64,000 bases of DNA from Chimonanthus salicifolius (taxonomy: Eukaryota; Streptophyta; Magnoliopsida; Laurales; Calycanthaceae), in the NCBI GenBank assembly GCA_013350335.1, contig CM023540.1, positions 61,027,195 through 61,091,194 on the forward strand, read 5' to 3'. Shown here piece by piece: positions 58,449 through 64,000 of the stretch. The notes beneath the pieces were generated by a model. The model ran no database searches. It had not been told where the DNA came from and was given only the letters and a program-made list of their open reading frames with translations. The position numbers and the translations under genes were made by a program. Each line of letters starts with the position of its first letter. The stretch's first letter is position 1.

Positions 58449-60537
58449 GTAAGTGTTTATGTGGTATTTTGTTTAATAATATGGGTTAAGTGGGACATGA
58501 TTTGGCCATGGGAGGGCCAAATCTACCAAAGGTTTAGAGTATGATTATTGATGTGTAGTTAGATGGAAAACATGGACATAGGGTTCGGCCACTTTGGATG
58601 GCCGAACCCCATGAACTAATTGGTTTTGAGTGATGGTTTTTGTAGGTTTAAATCCATGTAAAACCATGAGGATTAGTACATGTTTTTGATGAGGCAAAAA
58701 TAGTTGTTAAAGAAGGTTTAAAACATGGATTTGGATGTCATGATTGGCCATGGAATGGCAGAATGCATCATGGGTCTAAACCTTGGGTTTAAATTGATAA
58801 AATGGATCATTGGGTTCGGCCACCTTAGATGGCCGAACCCCATGAAATGATGTTGGTATTTTGATGGTTTTTGGAAGGTTAAAAACCATGCAAAACCATG
58901 GAGGTTTTTACATGTTTTAATAAGGCTAAGTGTTTGATTAAAAGGTTTAAAATTATAGGCCATAGGGTTTGGCCAATTGGGATGGCCGGACCCCATGAAA
59001 TGGGGTGATAATTTTATGGTGATTTGTAACGGTTTTGAGGGATAGGCATGCAATATTATGGGGTTTCTATGTGATTAAAATGGAGATATGGGTACTGTTT
59101 TGGGTCAGCCATTGGATGGCTGAACCATGTGGTAATCATAGCCAAAAGTATGTATGAATGTTGGAATTATTGAACCAAGGGAACCATTGGGTTCGGCCAT
59201 GTGTATGGCCGAACCCCATGGACCATTTTATATCGACTGAATTGTTGAATCAAAGGGTTTCAAATTTGAAGATCATAGAACAATAGGAAGTGTTTAAAAA
59301 GGGTTCCAAGTGAACATTTGGACAAGTCATGGTTCGGCCATATGTATGGCCGAACCCCATGGACCATGATTATGGGTTTTATGAATCAATTTCATGGAAA
59401 TGAATAGTGGTTTTAAAGTTTATGCATGATAAAATTATTTATTGGTAGCAATGGCAAATTTGTGAATAAGTGTAACAATCAAGAGATGAAAGAGGGGACC
59501 AAAGTACATAAGTGAGGTTCAGCCAAGATGTATGGCCGAACCACACTTATAAATATTTTTGGATATTGATTTTAATGGGCTGTTTTAATGGAGCTAGTGG
59601 ATGAAATTATTAAATCAAGGGACTTGATTTGGGGACTTTAAAACAATGACAGAAATGGAAAAGAAAAAAAAGGGACCAACTTAGATGAACATGGCCGAAC
59701 CCCATTCAAATGTGTTATGGGATTAAAGTCGATTCATGGTTTATGTGAATAAGGTGACGGATCTCTTTGACGGCACGCTAGTCGTAATCGGGTGACGCTT
59801 GAAAGGAACGGTCACTTGAGCGAATTCTCCGTAGGTTTCCTACCTACTTGTAACCACTATGATGATTAGTTTTATCATGATTTTGATAAGATATGTTGTT
59901 ATTATTATTATGTTTCAATTGGTTTTTGAATCATGAGATTTATGTACATGCTTCATACATTCATTGGCATCTCATGCATGGACATGGGATGATGATTATG
60001 GAATGCCTCCTTAGGCGATGAGGGTCCCGCCAGGAGTAGTATCATGATGATGATAATACATTGGTCTCCTTAGGTGATGCAGGTCCCACCAGGAGAAATG
60101 TTATAATGATGAGAAATACATTGGTCTCCTTAGACGATGCAGGTCCCGCCATGAGAAATGTTACAATGATGAGAATCACATTGGTCTCCTTAGGCGATGA
60201 GGGTCCCGCCAGGAGAAATATTATGATGATGAGAGCCACATAGGCCTCCTTAGGCGTTGAGGGTCCCGCCAGGAGGAATATCATCAAGAAAAAATGAAAG
60301 TGTATTATGATTTACCTTGACGATGAGAGTCTCGTCAAGTGATGGCTATGTATATGCATGATGGGAGGGACTCATTACATGTGCATATCTACATAGCATT
60401 GATTTACCTGTTTTGATGACCATATATATTATGATATATGCATGTTTTTATATACTAACCATATGGTAGCCCTAATCGGAAATCCTACTGGGCACGTTGA
60501 TCTAACGCCCTAATTCTATCCATAGAGGATAATACAG
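58449..60537 (+). promoter_or_regulatory. Possible LTR intron in A'
   Basis: The near-consensus donor GGTAAGTG and the acceptor-like ATACAG|GAAATGG bound the hairpin-rich part. The part missing from the short A LTR (about 58395-60551) contains this interval with about 54 bases before and 14 after. Confidence 0.4.
60001..60300 (+). repeat. Five tandem 60-bp units with hairpin
   Basis: CTCCTTAGGCGATG ... GGTCCCGCCAGGAG recurs at exact 60-base steps from about 60006. Arms TCCT/AGGA and GGCG/CGCC pair with a two-base bulge; two units have changes (GGTG with CACC; GACG), of which GGTG/CACC keeps pairing. Reverse copies are at 50930-51080. Confidence 0.88.
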
Positions 60538-60984
60538 GAAATGGAAAAGGGAAAGAGAAGGTCATGGACCTGGAGGGGTGCCAAGCTTAAGCGCTTGATT
60601 GCTGATTGGGATGTCTTTATTACTGTCTTTTGAGTTATATTTTATGGACATGTAACAGCTAGTAAAATTTTCTATGGTTTGTTTATGGTATTGACAATGG
60701 ATGTTTCGATTAAGTTATTTAATAATTGAGACTTGTACTTGCTATCTATTCAGTCTAATTCCGCAGTTAGTCTAGTTTATTCCGCATAACTTGTTTACTT
60801 CCATGTGTGGATTGTTATCGTGGGTTTAGTCCATGCACACATGGGTGGCCAGTTAAGGTTCGAACTTAGGAAGTCCGAACTTAGCTCGCATCGTGACGCC
60901 GCCCGCTCTCTTCCGGTGTTATTATATTATTATTTAAAAAAAAATCTAGACTCTGATTTCTCGGAGAGGGCGGAGCGTTACAGT

Positions 60985-60996
60985 TGGTACCAGAGC
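60985..60996 (+). other. Primer binding site of A'
   Basis: TGGTACCAGAGC, one mismatch to TGGTATCAGAGC, two bases after the LTR. Confidence 0.9.
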
Positions 60997-61426
60997 AAAA
61001 CGGGAAGTTGAATCATCGAAGTAAGATTAAGAAGGTTTCATGTCTCACTGAAAGATAAGAATCCCAACTGACCGACTCTTCGGAGTCCGCTGACTGGGGG
61101 CCGGATTAATTTACTTCGAGTGACTCAGACTGAACAATCAATCTGAGAACGACAATGAAAGATAGCAAAGTAAAGTACAGTCATCATAACTGGACATATA
61201 AAACATAGCAAAGTAGGATGTACTCCCCTGATATCCCCCATTGAGAAATAAACAACAGGAATTTAGAGATTTCCCAAGAAACAAAAGAAAACAAAGTGTG
61301 AAGATTTGGCAATTTCCCCAAACAAAGCACATGAGATTATACATGAAAAATCCCCCAAAACCAAGATTGGTTCTTTATTGGAACGGTTGTTGTTGATTTA
61401 TATGTTTTAGATGTTATGGCACAGAT

Positions 61427-61571
61427 ATGTCAAGCAACGTGGAATATACAAAGTTGTGGGATAAAGGGACACCTAGCTGTCCAATAGATTTGGTGTCGGC
61501 TTCCAACAACACCAGCATGGAAGTCAATATGGACCTTCAGGAGGGACCACCCGAGGAAATTGAGGAGGATA
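61427..61571 (+). pseudogene. ORF0 of A', truncated by a C-type LTR
   Basis: Starts at the conserved ATG (MSSNVEYTKLWDKGTP) after TATGGCACAG, and is open for 48 codons, nearly identical to A's ORF0 up to EEIEED, the start of the first acidic repeat. It is then cut by TGTAATAGCCC. GGATA (61567-61571) is the probable target duplication. The knuckles lie beyond the window. Confidence 0.88.
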
Positions 61572-64000
61572 TGTAATAGCCCGAATTTTTAAATCAACTT
61601 ATATATGGCATTTATTTATTTTAATAATGGAAAAATTGGAATTTTGATATTATGGATGTTAAATGGATCAAATTTTGGGGCAAAGGCCCAAGTATGGTCC
61701 AATGGACCATGGATTGGATGGAATCCATTTAAAGGGTCAATAATGGTCAAAGTGGGCCCGATAACCATGTGGGACCCAATGGATCAAAATGATTCAAACT
61801 CTAAGGTAAATGGTAGAAAATAATTTAATTGGGCCATGGGCCCAATGGTGACCCAATTGATAGAAAGGGTTGAATTGAAATTAAACCCACCTAAGTTAAT
61901 GATGAGATGATTAAGATGGCCTAACCAAGTGGGGCCCACCTCCACCTCACCAAGTGAGGTGGCGTGTGGACCAAGGAAGAGGTGGGGCCGACCATCATGG
62001 TTGACTTGGTCAACCATGGATAGGTTAAGGGGACTAAGGACAATTAAAGTGGATTAAGTTAATTAAATTATTTTAAATCATCTAAGTTAAGATTAATGGG
62101 GTTTAAGTGATATGGCCGAATGGGGCCCACCTCCACCTCATCAAGTGAGGTGACGGGTAGGGTAGGTGTTGGTGGGGGCCGTCCACCATGGTTGACTTGG
62201 TCAACCATGGGTGGATTTCTTAGAAAGAGAATTAAATGGAATTAAATTAAATAGGAATTAATTAACCTAAGTAAGGATTTAATTTAATTAATTTGGTTGG
62301 TCAAATTAGGGTCAAATGAATAAGTCAAAGGGGCAAGTCAAATGGTGGTTTCATCCCATTGAAACCACCCAAAGAAACACAAAAATACCATGGACTTAGG
62401 GTGGTGGTTTCATCTCAACCACCACCACTCAAGGTATGGGGACCCATACCTCTCATCATATGGTCAAGTGGTCAAAGGGAGGAAGACCAAACCACTCATT
62501 CAAACACACACCAAACCGTTGGCTTGGTGGTGGTTTGGTCTCAACCACCACCACCAAGGACAAGGGAGCCATGCTTGGTGGGTGAAGGCCATCATGGAAG
62601 TGTGTGGGCTAAGGCATCAAGGATTGAATGGGTTTCACCTTACCACTCATCTCACTCTCTTTCTCTCCTCCTCCCTCTCACCACCGTCCCTCACCCCTAA
62701 GAAAGAAAAAGAAGAAGAAAACTTGGAAAAAGAAGAGAAGAAAGAAGTGAAATTTTTAGTCTATCACCCAAGATCAAGGTCTATTATCTTCCCTCTCATC
62801 ATCTTCCCCTCTCCCTCTCTCAAGCAAACCCTACATTGGCCGATCCTAAGTTGGAGGGTTCCACCATTGATCAAGCATCTTGGCCAACCAAAAATCAAGA
62901 GGAAGGAGAAAGGAGGCCAAGGAATCCGACGGGAGCAAAGAAAGGCCGGAGGAGTCATCGGTGTGGTAAGAAATTCTTAGACAAGCATTTATATTTTTAA
63001 AGGTTAAGACATAATTATGGAACTCATTTCTTAGAATGAATGGTGGCCACAAATGTTATGGGCCTTAGATCTAAGATCCATTCAATGATAAGATGAGAAA
63101 TGGATGAAAAAGGGGAGAGATAGATTAAGAAAAATAATAAGTAAAAGGATTAAGGAGGTTATGAAATTAAATGGATTTAAGCATGGAAGTAATGTGTTTT
63201 TGAATGGATTGATGGACCATAGGGTTCGGCCATGTAGTGTGGCCGAACCCCATGGTAAATGGTTGATGACTTAATTAGGGTTTTAAGCCTTAAAGGCTAT
63301 GGAGAATGATTATGATTGTAGGCTTGTAAATGATTAAATATTGGAAAAATTTAAAGGGGTTTAAATGAGGAAAAATCATGGAGTGTGTGAATGATTTTAT
63401 GGCCCCAAGAAGCATAGGAAAAATGGGGAATCATGAACCATGGGTTCGGCCATGGTGTATGGCCGAACCCTATGGTGATGGAATGATGAGTTAAGTGGTC
63501 ATGGAAGTATGGAAATTAATGAAGAAGGTTAATGGTAATTAAGTAGATTTTTTTTAGGTATTTTAAACAAGGTTTTAAATGAGTGGAAATGAGGCTTTTA
63601 AAATAAAATTATGGACCATGGGTTCGGCCATGGTACATGGCCGAACCCCATGGGGAGACTTTGAGGAAAATATGGGGTCTTGGAACCATGGAAAATAAAA
63701 TGGAATGATGGTTAAATTAAATGGACCAAAGTACATCTCATGATAGTTATGAAAGGGTGATTTAAATTTATTTATGGTAGGACAAATGAGGTAGAATGGA
63801 CCCAAGAAAAATGGAAAATAGGCATCATGGGTTCGGCCATGGTGTATGGCCGAACCCATGACCCATTTGTGGGTCATGTTATGGGCTAAATATTAAATTA
63901 TGTATGGGATTAAATGATTGCAAATTTAATTAAATTAAGTGGCTGATTTTAGGGATGTTATGTCATGTTCATTAAATCATTAATGGGACTAAGTATGTGG
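61572..64000 (+). repeat. C-type LTR, runs off the window
   Basis: TGTAATAGCCCG start, matching 36127 onward: GGGACCCAATGG-type sequence, CCACCTCACC/GTGAGGTGG hairpins (about 61940-61965 and 62130-62152), CATGGTTGAC...TCAACCATG (61996, 62188), TGGTGGTTT...AACCACCACC hairpins (62400-62560) that C lacks, CT-rich exon-like part, donor-like GTGGTAAGAAATT (62966), palindromes near 63224, at 63442-63470, near 63618 and at 63829-63857. The 3' end is outside. Confidence 0.88.

Larger units (their letters stand above)
57341..60982 (+). repeat. 5' LTR of A' (long form)
   Basis: 3642 bp, TGTAACACCCC to GGAGCGTTACA. The first about 1 kb and the last about 430 bp match the short A LTR. Between them lie a donor-like TTTG|GTAAGTGTTT (58449), palindromes (58581-58609, about 58808, 58965, 59196, 59333, 59518), GTAGGTTTCCTACC (near 59831), five 60-bp units (60001-60300), the CTTGACGA...TCGTCAAG hairpin (60316-60339), CCTACTGGGCACG and an acceptor-like AATACAG (60537). 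Confidence 0.92.
57341..61571 (+). mobile_element. Element A', second A-like element, broken by a C-type LTR
   Basis: LTR (57341-60982), primer binding site and the start of ORF0 are present; the rest lies beyond the C-type insertion and the window end. ACTTG (57336-57340) is the probable target duplication. Unlike A its LTR is full length. Confidence 0.85.

Noticed and set aside
60042..60287. ORFs with repeated VSLGDAGPA or LLAGPSSPKE units on both strands
   Set aside because: The 60-bp tandem unit is divisible by three, so frames stay open by chance.
60001..60300. Regular 60-bp repeat resembling a CRISPR array
   Set aside because: The units are contiguous and similar throughout, without distinct spacers, and lie inside a plant LTR; no cas genes.
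62390..62980. 196-codon ORF in the C-type LTR
   Set aside because: It lies across the hairpin and CT-rich exon-like part; composition is low-complexity (H, P, S, K runs) and the matching ORF is absent in the LTR of C.

Overview
The window reads as repeat-rich DNA of a flowering plant genome, almost wholly made of Ty3/gypsy LTR retrotransposons. I see no host gene, tRNA, rRNA or CRISPR array. The coding remnants look like plant chromoviruses close to Tekay/Del: gag, protease, RT, RNase H and integrase in one frame, ending in a chromodomain. The LTRs are very long (1.4 to 3.9 kb), start TGTAA, end TTACA, generate 5-bp target duplications, and are followed by a primer binding site for initiator Met-tRNA (TGGTATCAGAGC). 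The species cannot be named from this. I label the families A to F.

Left 42 kb: a deep nest. A family F LTR (its 3' part is at 41446-42599) was hit by a reversed family D LTR (38919-41445). That LTR was hit by element C (1-49, 30653-32099, 34579-38918; its 5' LTR lies left of the window). C's gag was hit by element A (50-30652, duplication GAGGT), and C's RT by another D LTR (32100-34578) that later lost its end in a deletion. A's gag was hit by element B (3133-24944). B's 3' LTR was hit by reverse-oriented element E (11963-23469, duplication GGCCA). LTR divergence follows the order: A about 2-3 %, B about 1-2 %, E about 0.1 % (five differences by eye).

42.6-50.2 kb: a short copia-like coiled-coil remnant, an inverted stretch of the non-coding interior typical of B and E, then the 3' half of an E-like element (integrase remnant and a 3846-bp LTR). 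49.9-54.2 kb: a reversed F LTR carrying a reversed solo LTR with a perfect TCAAT duplication. 54.2-54.4 kb: a small palindromic remnant. 54.4-64 kb: a reversed A/B-type LTR hit by a second A-like element (A', 57341 onward), whose first ORF is broken by a C-type LTR that runs off the window.

Two points stand out. First, A, B, A' and E all carry, between the primer binding site and gag, an extra ORF (here ORF0) with two acidic 25-residue repeats and three CCHC zinc knuckles. Between A and B its first two knuckles differ in 13 synonymous but only 2 amino-acid-changing codons, although A's pol is dead and B has lost nearly all of gag-pol. Second, the LTRs share a modular layout packed with inverted repeats, including dozens of 29-nt palindromes (GGGTTCGGCCA...TGGCCGAACCC) and hairpins with compensatory changes, lying between a conserved splice-donor-like and a splice-acceptor-like site. 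Element A has a short LTR that lacks exactly this central part.
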